From Candidatus Moraniibacteriota bacterium (GTDB lineage Bacteria > Patescibacteriota > Minisyncoccia > Moranbacterales > GCA-2747515), in the NCBI GenBank assembly GCA_029938745.1, contig JAOZUJ010000004.1, positions 1 through 29,491 on the forward strand: a DNA stretch of 29,491 bases. The letters run 5' to 3'. Positions within the stretch are counted from its first letter, which is position 1. Every line of letters begins with the position of its first letter. Made by a program: the position numbers and the translations under genes. Of this stretch, positions 15,870 through 23,572 are shown in pieces. The notes under the pieces are model-generated. The model did not search any database and was not told where the DNA came from. It was given only the letters and a program-made list of their open reading frames with translations.

Positions 15870-16259
15870 ATGGAACGGCAATATCATCAATTTGACGCAC
15901 AAAATTATGTTCTCGGAAGACTCTCAACAGAGATTGCGCGGATTTTAGCAGGAAAAAATAAGGTTGACTACACACCACATATCGATGGCGGTGATGCTGT
16001 TGTGGTTATAAATGCAAAGAAAGTTGTTTTAACGGGAAATAAAGAAAATGATAAAAAGTATTATAATTTTTCAGGATATCATGGTGGCATTACAGAAAAA
16101 ACTGTAAAAGAATTGCGCGAAGAACAGCCAGAAGAAATTATTCGAAGAGCTGTTGTGGGCATGTTGCCAAAAAATAAACTTGGGAGACAAATGCAGAAGC
16201 GATTATTTGTTTATAGTGGAGAAAAACATAGCAAAAAAATTGACATTACACATGAATAA
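15870..16259 (+). CDS. rplM: Ribosomal protein L13
   Basis: The 129-aa L13 is an early 50S assembly protein. The blocks VLGRLSTEIARILAGK, HIDGGDAVVVINAKKVVLTG, YHGGITEKTVKEL and AVVGMLPKNKLGRQMQKRLFVY are typical. It is about 12-20 residues shorter than common L13, mostly at the N-terminus. It pairs with rpsI downstream, the near-universal L13-S9 arrangement. Confidence 0.96.
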   Translation: MERQYHQFDAQNYVLGRLSTEIARILAGKNKVDYTPHIDGGDAVVVINAKKVVLTGNKENDKKYYNFSGYHGGITEKTVKELREEQPEEIIRRAVVGMLPKNKLGRQMQKRLFVYSGEKHSKKIDITHE

Positions 16260-16292
16260 TTATTATATAACTGATATTTTAAAGTAAGATTT

Positions 16293-16745
16293 ATGGTAAC
16301 AAAAGAGAAGAAGAAAAAAACTGATAATAAATTTTTCACAGGTGTATACCACTATGGTGTTGGCAGACGTAAAACTGCTGTTGCACAGGTGCGTGTGTAT
16401 TGTAATGTAAAAGATTCTGTAGATGAAAATGGATTGATTGTCAATGGAAGAAAATATAACGAGTATTTTCAAACAGACTCACAAAAAGATGCATTTTTGG
16501 AGCCATTGAAGGTTTCTGGCTTGCAGGATAAGTGTGCAGTTTCTGTTGTTGTGCGTGGTGGTGGTATTGCTGGTCAATCTGATGCTGTAAAGCTTGGTAT
16601 TGCACGTGCACTGATTAAATATGATGAAGAATTACGTCCAGCATTGAAAGCAGATGGATTATTGACACGAGATGCACGTAAAGTTGAACGTAAAAAGCCT
16701 GGATTGCGAAAAGCACGTCGTTCACCGCAGTGGAGCAAACGTTAA
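16293..16745 (+). CDS. rpsI: Ribosomal protein S9
   Basis: S9 sits in the 30S head, and its C-terminal arginine tail reaches the P-site tRNA. The start of the core YHYGVGRRKTAVAQVRV, the central VVVRGGGIAGQSDAVKLGIARAL and the tail ending RKARRSPQWSKR are diagnostic. A lysine-rich N-terminal extension of about 18 residues makes it 150 aa. It is the last gene before the operon terminator. Confidence 0.97.
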   Translation: MVTKEKKKKTDNKFFTGVYHYGVGRRKTAVAQVRVYCNVKDSVDENGLIVNGRKYNEYFQTDSQKDAFLEPLKVSGLQDKCAVSVVVRGGGIAGQSDAVKLGIARALIKYDEELRPALKADGLLTRDARKVERKKPGLRKARRSPQWSKR

Positions 16746-16760
16746 AAATATATTTATGAA

Positions 16761-16798
16761 AAAAGATCCACTTATGCGATATATATAGTGGATTTTTT
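16761..16798 (+). terminator. Intrinsic terminator of the infA-rpsI operon
   Basis: ATCCACT (16766-16772) pairs with AGTGGAT (16787-16793), preceded by an A run and followed by a T run, 15 bases after the rpsI stop. It closes the ribosomal operon. Confidence 0.8.
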
Positions 16799-16868
16799 GA
16801 TAGTATAAGATTTGAATGATTGATGTGTCTAACGTATAAAAAAGTCTCTATTATTGTGCGTTTATGCT

Positions 16869-16897
16869 TTGACTTTTTTTGTGAAGTGTAGTATTAT
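16869..16897 (+). promoter_or_regulatory. Promoter of secG
   Basis: TTGACT (16869-16874), a 17-bp spacer and TATTAT (16892-16897) lie just upstream of secG and imply a leader of about 23 nt. Confidence 0.75.
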
Positions 16898-16926
16898 TTT
16901 GAAAGATATCATTTATAAATTTAGAA

Positions 16927-17145
16927 ATGAAAACATTACTCATGGTGCAGGCAATTGTTTCTATATTGCTTATAGTTGCGATTTTGATGCAAAATAAAGG
17001 AGAAGGACTTGGCGTGGTTGCGGGGGATTTTAGTGGTTCATATCATACAAAACGTGGATTTGAAAAATTTTTAACACGGTCAACAATTGCGTTGTCAGTG
17101 TTGTTTTTAGGTGTTGCTTTAACAATAGCAAAAGTCAGTACATAA
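16927..17145 (+). CDS. secG: Preprotein translocase subunit SecG
   Basis: The 72-aa protein has two hydrophobic helices (about 4-21 and 50-68) separated by the conserved loop with MQNKGEGLG and a charged FEKFLTRST segment, as in SecG, the small partner of SecYE that aids protein export. It has its own promoter directly after the ribosomal terminator. Similar small SecG proteins are common in reduced genomes. Confidence 0.92.
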   Translation: MKTLLMVQAIVSILLIVAILMQNKGEGLGVVAGDFSGSYHTKRGFEKFLTRSTIALSVLFLGVALTIAKVST

Positions 17146-17233
17146 ACACGTATCTTTTTGTGTTTGTGTATATAATCTGTAATATTCGTTTATTAAATCT
17201 TCAATTCTTCAAACAATTTTTTCACCAAAGGCT

Positions 17234-18913
17234 TTGTTTCATGCAACAAAAGATCTTCCATTGCGCCATAAGGCAATTATTATATTTCTAATTGTGGTAA
17301 TTATTGGTGGATTTTTATGGTGGTTTGTATCAATATATCATTTTGTGACAGTGTCGCAACCGACATATGGAGGTCAATATACAGAAGCATTTGTAGGACA
17401 ACCTCGATACATTAATCCACTTTTGTCACACTCATCATCGGCTGATCGTGGTCTGACAAATTTGATTTTCAGCGGATTGTTTGATTATGATGAAAATGGA
17501 CTTTTGCGGGCAGATATTGCAGAGCGTTTTGAGGTTAGCGAGGATGGGAAAGAATATACTGTTTATTTGCGTCAGGATGTCATGTGGCATGATGACGAAG
17601 CGACAACTGCAGAAGATGTCATTTTTACGATTAATATTGCAAAAGATATTGCGTATGGTGCTGCTGGCGTTAGCAATGAAATGCGACTTATATGGAATGA
17701 TGTTCGTACAGAAAAAGTTGATGACTATACAGTAAAGTTTATCTTGAATGAGGCAAATAGTACTTTTTTGCATAATTTAACTTTGGGATTAATACCAAAA
17801 CATATTTGGGAAAATATTGGTCCAGAGCAGTTTCAACTTGCAGAATATAACCAAAAGCCAATTGGTACTGGTGCGTATGAATTTGTTGACCTTGATATTG
17901 ATGAAGTAGATGATCTTATCTCTTCTTATGTGTTGCGTTCAAATGAAAATTATTATAAAGGCAAGGCGTTTATTACAAAATTTGTTATTAATTTTTATCC
18001 GACACGCGCAGAGGCTGTTGGCGCATATAATAATGGAGAAGTCTCAGCAGTGATTGTGGATAAAAAAGAGCATATTGATGCATTGAGTGAGATTGCACAA
18101 AAAAAGTCAATTGAATTACCACATTATTTTGCTATATTTTTCAATCAAACAAAAAGTGTGCCACTTGCATTTGATGAGGTACGTGAAGCTTTGTCACGTG
18201 CAACTGATAGAGATGCAATTGTGCAAGAAATTTTTTCAGATAATGCGCAGTCTCGATACTCACCATTTGCAGACGGAATTGTAGGATTTAATGCAGATGA
18301 GCAACAACCAGGTTTTGATCGTGATAGTGCAAACGCTTTACTAGATGAAAAAGGGTGGGAAAAGGGTGATGACGGCATTCGCTCAAAGGGCGATGCGCGA
18401 TTATCGTTTACATTGCATATTAATGCAAGCCAAGATGCTCTTGTACGTGTAGCAGAGATATTGCAAAATCAATGGAAAGAGATTGGTGCAGAATTGCATA
18501 TTCAAGAGCATGACAAGGGTAATTTAGAAACAAACATTATTAAGCCACGTGATTATGATGCACTTCTATATGCACATCAAATGCGGTTTGAACCAAATTT
18601 ATTATCACTATGGCATTCAAAAGAAAAAGATGATCCTGGCGTAAATTATGCATTATTTGACGATAAAGAAATGGATGAATCGTTGACAAATTTATTGGCA
18701 ATACAAAATAATGATGACAAAAATGAATTGTACAAAAAACAACAACAACGGTTAAAAGGTGAAATTCCAGCAATATTTCTTTTTGCACCAAAGCTTTCTT
18801 TTATGTATAGTGATAGTATTAAAGATGTACAAGTAAATCGTGCTAATTTATCATGTGACCGATATACGAATGTGCAATCATGGTACATTAAAGAAAAGCG
18901 TGTAAAGAAATAA
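17234..18913 (+). CDS. ABC-type peptide-binding protein (SBP family 5), membrane-anchored
   Basis: The protein (about 559 aa) resembles DppA/OppA-type substrate-binding proteins of peptide importers. It shows GGQYTEAFVGQPRYINPLL, a FSGLFDYDENG segment, EDGKEYTVYLRQDVMWHDDE and TAEDVIFTIN, all typical of family 5. An uncleaved N-terminal hydrophobic helix (about 14-35) anchors it instead of a lipobox. No ATG exists in frame between the upstream stop (17180-17182) and the membrane helix, so the start is non-ATG; TTG 17234 is the best guess but an upstream ATT is possible. No permease or ATPase gene is near, so the ligand and partner are unknown. pgi follows after 12 bases. Confidence 0.85.
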   Translation: MFHATKDLPLRHKAIIIFLIVVIIGGFLWWFVSIYHFVTVSQPTYGGQYTEAFVGQPRYINPLLSHSSSADRGLTNLIFSGLFDYDENGLLRADIAERFEVSEDGKEYTVYLRQDVMWHDDEATTAEDVIFTINIAKDIAYGAAGVSNEMRLIWNDVRTEKVDDYTVKFILNEANSTFLHNLTLGLIPKHIWENIGPEQFQLAEYNQKPIGTGAYEFVDLDIDEVDDLISSYVLRSNENYYKGKAFITKFVINFYPTRAEAVGAYNNGEVSAVIVDKKEHIDALSEIAQKKSIELPHYFAIFFNQTKSVPLAFDEVREALSRATDRDAIVQEIFSDNAQSRYSPFADGIVGFNADEQQPGFDRDSANALLDEKGWEKGDDGIRSKGDARLSFTLHINASQDALVRVAEILQNQWKEIGAELHIQEHDKGNLETNIIKPRDYDALLYAHQMRFEPNLLSLWHSKEKDDPGVNYALFDDKEMDESLTNLLAIQNNDDKNELYKKQQQRLKGEIPAIFLFAPKLSFMYSDSIKDVQVNRANLSCDRYTNVQSWYIKEKRVKK

Positions 18914-18925
18914 AATAAAAAAAAT

Positions 18926-19951
18926 ATGAATCAAGATATTGATCAAAGTAATTTACGAAAGGTAATTCTTTCGACACCTGGACAATTTGCAGAGGGTTTT
19001 GATATTGCAAAAGATATAAAAGTATCAGATGATTTTTCACGAATTGTCGTGTCGGGTATGGGTGGAAGTGCGTTACCTGCTGATATGCTTAAATGTTGCA
19101 TGAATGATCTCTTTGAAAATAATCGTAAAATAAAACGAATTGGAATACATCAAAACCGTACGTATAAGTTGCCGATAGAATCGTATGATCATTGTCTGAA
19201 TATTATTTGTTCACATTCTGGTAATACAGAAGAAACAATCTCATCTTTTCAAGAGGCAATTGATAATGAGTTGGCGTGTGTCGGCATTTCTGCTGGAGGA
19301 CAACTTGAACAAATGTGTTTGCAAAATAATATACCACATGTCAAAATGCCTGTGCCATTTGAAAATTTTCAACCACGTATGGCGACAGGACATTTTTTTG
19401 CGGCTATTTTGCAAATATTGATTAATACAGGGAAAATTCCAGATCATAAAGAAAAGGTGGTCAATGATATGGTTCCACAATTACAATTAATGGTAGAAAA
19501 TTCAGAAGAACGAGGAAAGGAGCTCGCGCGAAAACTTATTGGCACAACACCAATTATTTATGCTTCGGAAAAGTTTCGTTCACTTGCAATGATCTGGAAA
19601 ATTAAAATCAATGAAAATAGTAAGGTGCCAGCATTTTGTAATTATTTTCCAGAATTGAATCATAATGAATTTGTAGGATTTACAAATCCACAGGCGAAAT
19701 TTCATATTATAATGTTACAAGATCCTGATGATCATCCACGTGATCTATTGCGATATGGTGCGACTGCAAAGGCATTGCAAAAAAAAGGTATTGAAAGTGA
19801 AATTATCGTAATGAAGGGTAAGAATATTTTAGAAAAATTATTTTCAACAATTTCTCTGTGTGATTGGGTGTCGTATTATCTTGCATTGGAATATGAACAA
19901 GATCCAACGCCAGTTGATATGGTAGAAGACTTTAAAAAAGCACTAAACTAG
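18926..19951 (+). CDS. Bifunctional phosphoglucose/phosphomannose isomerase
   Basis: The 341-aa protein is the SIS-domain isomerase type first known from archaea, which interconverts glucose-6-P or mannose-6-P with fructose-6-P. The two SIS domains show GMGGSALPADM (44-54), the phosphate loop SHSGNTEET (96-104), P150-R151, and the catalytic FPELNHNE motif (241-248, E243 and H246). The C-terminal ALEYEQDPTPVDMVEDFK is typical. It supplies fructose-6-P for glycolysis and, with the phosphomannomutase at 23.6-24.9 kb, could feed mannose-containing envelope sugars. It appears co-transcribed with the binding-protein gene upstream. Confidence 0.9.
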   Translation: MNQDIDQSNLRKVILSTPGQFAEGFDIAKDIKVSDDFSRIVVSGMGGSALPADMLKCCMNDLFENNRKIKRIGIHQNRTYKLPIESYDHCLNIICSHSGNTEETISSFQEAIDNELACVGISAGGQLEQMCLQNNIPHVKMPVPFENFQPRMATGHFFAAILQILINTGKIPDHKEKVVNDMVPQLQLMVENSEERGKELARKLIGTTPIIYASEKFRSLAMIWKIKINENSKVPAFCNYFPELNHNEFVGFTNPQAKFHIIMLQDPDDHPRDLLRYGATAKALQKKGIESEIIVMKGKNILEKLFSTISLCDWVSYYLALEYEQDPTPVDMVEDFKKALN

Positions 19952-19953
19952 TG

Positions 19954-19982
19954 TTGACTAATTAAGAATTATATGATATAGT
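19954..19982 (+). promoter_or_regulatory. Strong promoter upstream of the RNase J leader
   Basis: TTGACT (19954-19959), a 17-bp spacer and TATAGT (19977-19982) with an additional TGA extended -10 start two bases after the pgi stop. The predicted start near 19989 leaves about 305 untranslated nt before the RNase J gene. Confidence 0.75.
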
Positions 19983-19988
19983 GAAACA

Positions 19989-20293
19989 ACTATTGAATAC
20001 TTCTTGAGTAACACTTTATAATATATACTTTTTATGTAATAAATATATTTGTATATATTACTGATCTTGCACGTATGTTTCTTGTATAAATGAGAAATGA
20101 AGGCAAAGGGAAAGTTCAAATCTTTCACAAGATCCACATTATAAAGCAAGTGTAATAAACACGTTAAAAATGGTCGATTATTTTTTAACATATGTTATTG
20201 CACATAAACTTTTATTTATGTAATTAAATATAATTACAAATTATTTTTTTGATGTTAATTAGATTGTCATAAAAAATTTGTATATTTTTAACT
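19989..20293 (+). ncRNA. Long structured leader of the RNase J gene
   Basis: This 300-nt stretch has no credible coding frame. It holds several perfect hairpins: TAATATATAC/GTATATATTA (20019-20028, 20051-20060); GATCTTG/CAAGATC (20063-20069, 20128-20134) enclosing TTTCT/AGAAA (20078-20082, 20093-20097) and GAAAG/CTTTC (20110-20114, 20122-20126) with a T-loop-like TTCAAAT; GTTAAAAA/TTTTTAAC (20163-20170, 20182-20189); and TGTAATT/AATTACA (20219-20225, 20232-20238). It may be an autoregulatory 5' UTR or an independent small RNA. It does not match RNase P RNA, tmRNA, SRP RNA or 6S RNA motifs that I can recognise. The AT bias makes some of these pairings expected by chance. Confidence 0.45.
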
Positions 20294-22330
20294 ATGAAAA
20301 AGACAAAACAAACACGTCAGTCTACATCAAAAAGTAGTAGCACTGGACGAGTTATAAGTAGAACAGCACAAAAAAATGTGCAAAAAGCACGTGATAATGC
20401 AAAAAAGAACACTGTGCATAAAAGTGGCGCAAAAAAAACAACGTCATCTTCTGCAAAAACGAAAACAACTACGAGCAAGAAGGTGACGAATAAGAAGAGT
20501 GTTGCAAAAAAAAGTGTGAAAAAAAGCACAAAAAAGGCAACAAAAAAACATGGGAAAAAACGTGGAGGTGGACGTAGGCAAGGACCAAAAACAAACGCTG
20601 AACGTATTGTTTCTTCAACACAGTCTAATGGTGAACAGCGAAATGCAAAAATACCAAAAACTGCTAAAGATACATTACGTATTATCCCAATGGGAGGTCA
20701 AGAAGAGGTAGGTCGCAATATGGTTATTTTTGAATATGGTAAGGATATTGTAATTGTTGATATGGGAATGCAATTTCCAGAAGAAGATATGCCAGGAATT
20801 GATTACATTGTACCAAATGCAAGTTATCTAAAGGGTAAAGAGCAAAATATTCGTGGTGTTATATTTACACATGGACATTTAGATCATATTGGCGCTGCAC
20901 CAGTGTTATTGAAGGAACTCGGATATCCACCAGTTATTGCACGAGATTTAACTTTAGCTCTTATAAAAAAGAAATTAGAAGATGGTGATCCGGGTGGTAG
21001 TGATAGAATTCGTACAATTAGTGTAAAAAATATTGATCGTAAAATTCGTCTTGGTGAATTTGTTGCAAATTTCTTTGAAGTAGAGCATTCCATTATGGAT
21101 TCTATGGGAGTTGCACTTGTAACACCAGTTGGTACTGCAATACATCTTGGAGATTGGACTATTAGTCATGATCCTGCAGACGGTCAGACGGTTTCATATG
21201 AAAAGCTAAAAGATTTTCCAGCACCGCGGATTTTGATGCTTGAGAGTCTTGGCGTAATGAAAAAAGAGATAAGCAGTGAAAAAGAAGTGCAAGTAAATCT
21301 TGAAACACTTGTAAGAGAAGCACAAGGTCGTATTATACTTGGGACATTTGCTTCTCAAATCAAACGTATTAAGTTGCTTTTGCACTATGCACAAAAAATT
21401 GGACGTAAGGTTGCTCTTGATGGGTATTCTATGCGGACAAATATTGAGATAGCACAACAATTAGGATATTTGAATGTGAGTAAAGATCTTCTGATTCCAA
21501 TTAACGATATTGATAAATATCCAGATAATAAAATTCTTGTACTTTGTACTGGAGCACAGGGAGAGCATAACGCAGTATTGAATAGAATTGTTACAGACAA
21601 TCATAGATTTATAAAATTGAAAAAGTCAGATACAATCGTATTTTCTTCATCTGTTATTCCGGGTAATGAACGTTCAGTACAGCGATTGAAGGATAATTTA
21701 TATCGTAAATGTGATAATGTAGTACACTCAGATATTATGGATATACATATGGGTGGTCATGCAACACAGGGCGATATTAAAGAAATGATCAAATTTGCAC
21801 AGCCACAGTATTTTATTCCAATTTATGCAAATTACTTCATGTTAAAAGAATCTGCGAAGCTTGCTATAGAGGATGGTTTTTCCCCGAAGCGTATTGCGAT
21901 TTTGGACAATGGTTCAATGATTGAATTTAGCAAGAAGGGAAGTCGCATTCGCAAAGAGAAAGCAGATGCAAGTTATGTGTTTGTTGATGGACTTGGTGTT
22001 GGTGACATCGGACACGTCGTCCTGCGAGATAGACAAATGTTGTCAGAAGATGGAATGTATGTGATCACAGTTCTCATTGATAGCAAAACAAAAGAAGTTG
22101 TCGGCAATATGCAAATTACTTCTCGTGGTTTTATTTACGTAAAAGATAATTTTGATCTTGTAAATGAAACAAAGAAGAAAGTAAAGGCAATTGTCAAAAA
22201 AACTACAAGTAAGGATTCAAAAATGGACTCTCGTCAAGTAGAAAATGAAATTCGTGATCGTATCGGTGAATATCTTTTTCAAAAAACACAACGACGTCCA
22301 ATGATCTTGCCAGTTGTCATTGAGGTATAG
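20294..22330 (+). CDS. rnj: RNase J-like metallo-beta-lactamase/beta-CASP ribonuclease
   Basis: RNase J is a 5'-3' exo/endoribonuclease in mRNA decay and rRNA processing. The 678-aa protein has a basic, low-complexity N-terminal extension (about 1-125, many KK, KT and SK) not found in the common family, probably for RNA binding. The catalytic core follows: HGHLDH (H193, H195, D197, H198), H265 in VEHSIMD, D287 in LGDW, and the beta-CASP blocks TGAQGEHNA, SSSVIPGNERSVQRL and GGHATQGD (H489). The family's later PVHGEY histidine reads PIYANY (Y511), a lost metal ligand. The C-terminal helical domain (about 590-678) is intact. It has its own promoter, a long leader and a terminator. Confidence 0.88.
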   Translation: MKKTKQTRQSTSKSSSTGRVISRTAQKNVQKARDNAKKNTVHKSGAKKTTSSSAKTKTTTSKKVTNKKSVAKKSVKKSTKKATKKHGKKRGGGRRQGPKTNAERIVSSTQSNGEQRNAKIPKTAKDTLRIIPMGGQEEVGRNMVIFEYGKDIVIVDMGMQFPEEDMPGIDYIVPNASYLKGKEQNIRGVIFTHGHLDHIGAAPVLLKELGYPPVIARDLTLALIKKKLEDGDPGGSDRIRTISVKNIDRKIRLGEFVANFFEVEHSIMDSMGVALVTPVGTAIHLGDWTISHDPADGQTVSYEKLKDFPAPRILMLESLGVMKKEISSEKEVQVNLETLVREAQGRIILGTFASQIKRIKLLLHYAQKIGRKVALDGYSMRTNIEIAQQLGYLNVSKDLLIPINDIDKYPDNKILVLCTGAQGEHNAVLNRIVTDNHRFIKLKKSDTIVFSSSVIPGNERSVQRLKDNLYRKCDNVVHSDIMDIHMGGHATQGDIKEMIKFAQPQYFIPIYANYFMLKESAKLAIEDGFSPKRIAILDNGSMIEFSKKGSRIRKEKADASYVFVDGLGVGDIGHVVLRDRQMLSEDGMYVITVLIDSKTKEVVGNMQITSRGFIYVKDNFDLVNETKKKVKAIVKKTTSKDSKMDSRQVENEIRDRIGEYLFQKTQRRPMILPVVIEV

Positions 22331-22380
22331 TGAAACGTTGCAAACATTCTATTCGTTCTAAATGTGTAAAGTGAATGTAG

Positions 22381-22406
22381 GGACACCCTTTGTGGGTGTC
22401 CTTTTT
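22381..22406 (+). terminator. Intrinsic terminator of the RNase J gene
   Basis: GGACACCC (22381-22388) pairs with GGGTGTCC (22394-22401) around a 5-nt loop, then five T. It is a strong GC-rich stem 50 bases after the stop. Confidence 0.92.
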
Positions 22407-22410
22407 GTTG

Positions 22411-22475
22411 TGTAAAGTGTTCTAATATACTAATATACTAATATACCTGCTTACCGGCAGGCAGGCTAATATATT
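22411..22475. repeat. TAATATAC direct repeats interrupted by a GC-rich palindromic block
   Basis: Three tandem copies of an 8-bp unit (CTAATATA or close to it) run into CCTGCTTACCGGCAGGCAGGC (split at 22446-22466), after which CTAATATATTA resumes. CCTGC and GCAGG can pair. The block is far richer in G+C than its surroundings and looks like an interspersed repeat or recognition sequence. The TATACT copies could also serve as -10 elements for trpS. Confidence 0.5.
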
Positions 22476-22487
22476 AAAATCTATTTT

Positions 22488-23471
22488 ATGAAGAAAACAT
22501 TTTCAGGCGTACAACCGAGTGGAGAATTGCATTTGGGAAATTATCTTGGTGCAATCAAAAATTGGGTTTCTATGCAAGATGAATATGACGCTACTTTTTG
22601 TATCGTTGATCTACATGCAATTACAGTCTCTCAAAATCCAGAGGAGTTGCGACGACACATACTTGATGTAACAAAGGCATATATAGCGCTTGGCATTGAT
22701 CCAGACAAATCAAATATTTTTGTGCAATCAGACGTTAGCGCGCATGCCGAGCTATGTTGGTTGCTTAACTGTACAGTTGCGAGGATGGGGGATATGGAAA
22801 AAATGACTCAGTTTAAGGATAAGAGTGGTAAAGATGGATCTGAACGAGCAAGTGTTGGTTTGTTTGATTATCCAGTGCTTATGGCTGCAGACATTTTGTT
22901 ATATGATACGGATGTTGTTCCAGTTGGAGAGGATCAAGTACAACATGTTGAACTTACTCGCACGCTTGCAAGACGATTCAATAAAATTTTTGGTGACACG
23001 TTTATTGTTCCAGATGTAAAACTAAATAAAGAAGGAAAGAGAGTAATGGGACTTGATGATCCAACAAAAAAAATGAGTAAATCGGCAACAAGTGAATATA
23101 ATTATATTACACTTATGGATTCTGCTGATATTGTTAGTAAAAAAATTCGTAAAGCGGTAACAGATAGTGGTAGCGAAATCGTGTACAGCGATGATAAACC
23201 TGCTCTAAAAAATTTAATAAATATTTATTCTTTGTTATCAAATAAAAGTACTGATGATATAGAAAATGACTATGTTGGTAAGGGATATGGTGATTTCAAA
23301 GATGGTCTTACAGATGTTATTGTAAATTTTTTAACACCATTTCAAGAAAAAATAAATTCAATTAGTGATGACAAAGTAAAAGAAGTTTTAAATGAAGGCG
23401 CTCAAAAAGCGGGTAAACAAGCAGAACAAAAAATGCAAGAAGTAAAAGAAAAAATTGGATTTGTAGTATAA
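22488..23471 (+). CDS. trpS: Tryptophanyl-tRNA synthetase
   Basis: This class I synthetase charges tRNA-Trp. The 327-aa protein has the HIGH-equivalent in GVQPSGELHLGNYLGA (H15-N18), the DLHAIT segment, the adenylate/Trp-pocket region PVLMAADILLYDTDVVPVGEDQVQH and the KMSKS loop (195-199). The length and motif order match bacterial TrpRS. No T-box leader is seen upstream; only the short repeat region separates it from the RNase J terminator. Confidence 0.97.
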   Translation: MKKTFSGVQPSGELHLGNYLGAIKNWVSMQDEYDATFCIVDLHAITVSQNPEELRRHILDVTKAYIALGIDPDKSNIFVQSDVSAHAELCWLLNCTVARMGDMEKMTQFKDKSGKDGSERASVGLFDYPVLMAADILLYDTDVVPVGEDQVQHVELTRTLARRFNKIFGDTFIVPDVKLNKEGKRVMGLDDPTKKMSKSATSEYNYITLMDSADIVSKKIRKAVTDSGSEIVYSDDKPALKNLINIYSLLSNKSTDDIENDYVGKGYGDFKDGLTDVIVNFLTPFQEKINSISDDKVKEVLNEGAQKAGKQAEQKMQEVKEKIGFVV

Positions 23472-23483
23472 TTATATTTCTAT

Positions 23484-23519
23484 TGTTACGTAGTATGTTA
23501 CGTAACATGTTACGTAACA
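23484..23519. repeat. Three tandem 12-bp palindromic units
   Basis: TGTTACGTAACA occurs at 23496-23507 and 23508-23519, preceded by a variant TGTTACGTAGTA at 23484-23495. Each full unit is self-complementary. It lies between the convergent trpS and phosphomannomutase genes, next to the shared terminator, and could be a protein-binding array. Confidence 0.7.
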
Positions 23520-23524
23520 ATCTA

Positions 23525-23558
23525 AAAAACACACCATAAATACATAGGGTGTGTTTTT
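23525..23558. terminator. Bidirectional terminator between trpS and the phosphomannomutase gene
   Basis: AAAAACACACC (23525-23535) and GGTGTGTTTTT (23548-23558) form an 11-bp stem with a 12-nt loop. T tracts on both strands let it stop trpS on the plus strand and the convergent gene on the minus strand. Confidence 0.85.
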
Positions 23559-23572
23559 ATAATTTTGTAAAA

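Noticed and set aside
20063..20135. Possible tRNA gene (7-bp stem, T-arm-like hairpin, 72-73 nt long)
   Set aside because: No D-arm with GG, no 5-bp/7-nt anticodon hairpin at the right place, and one unpaired base between T-arm and acceptor-like stem. Kept only as leader structure.
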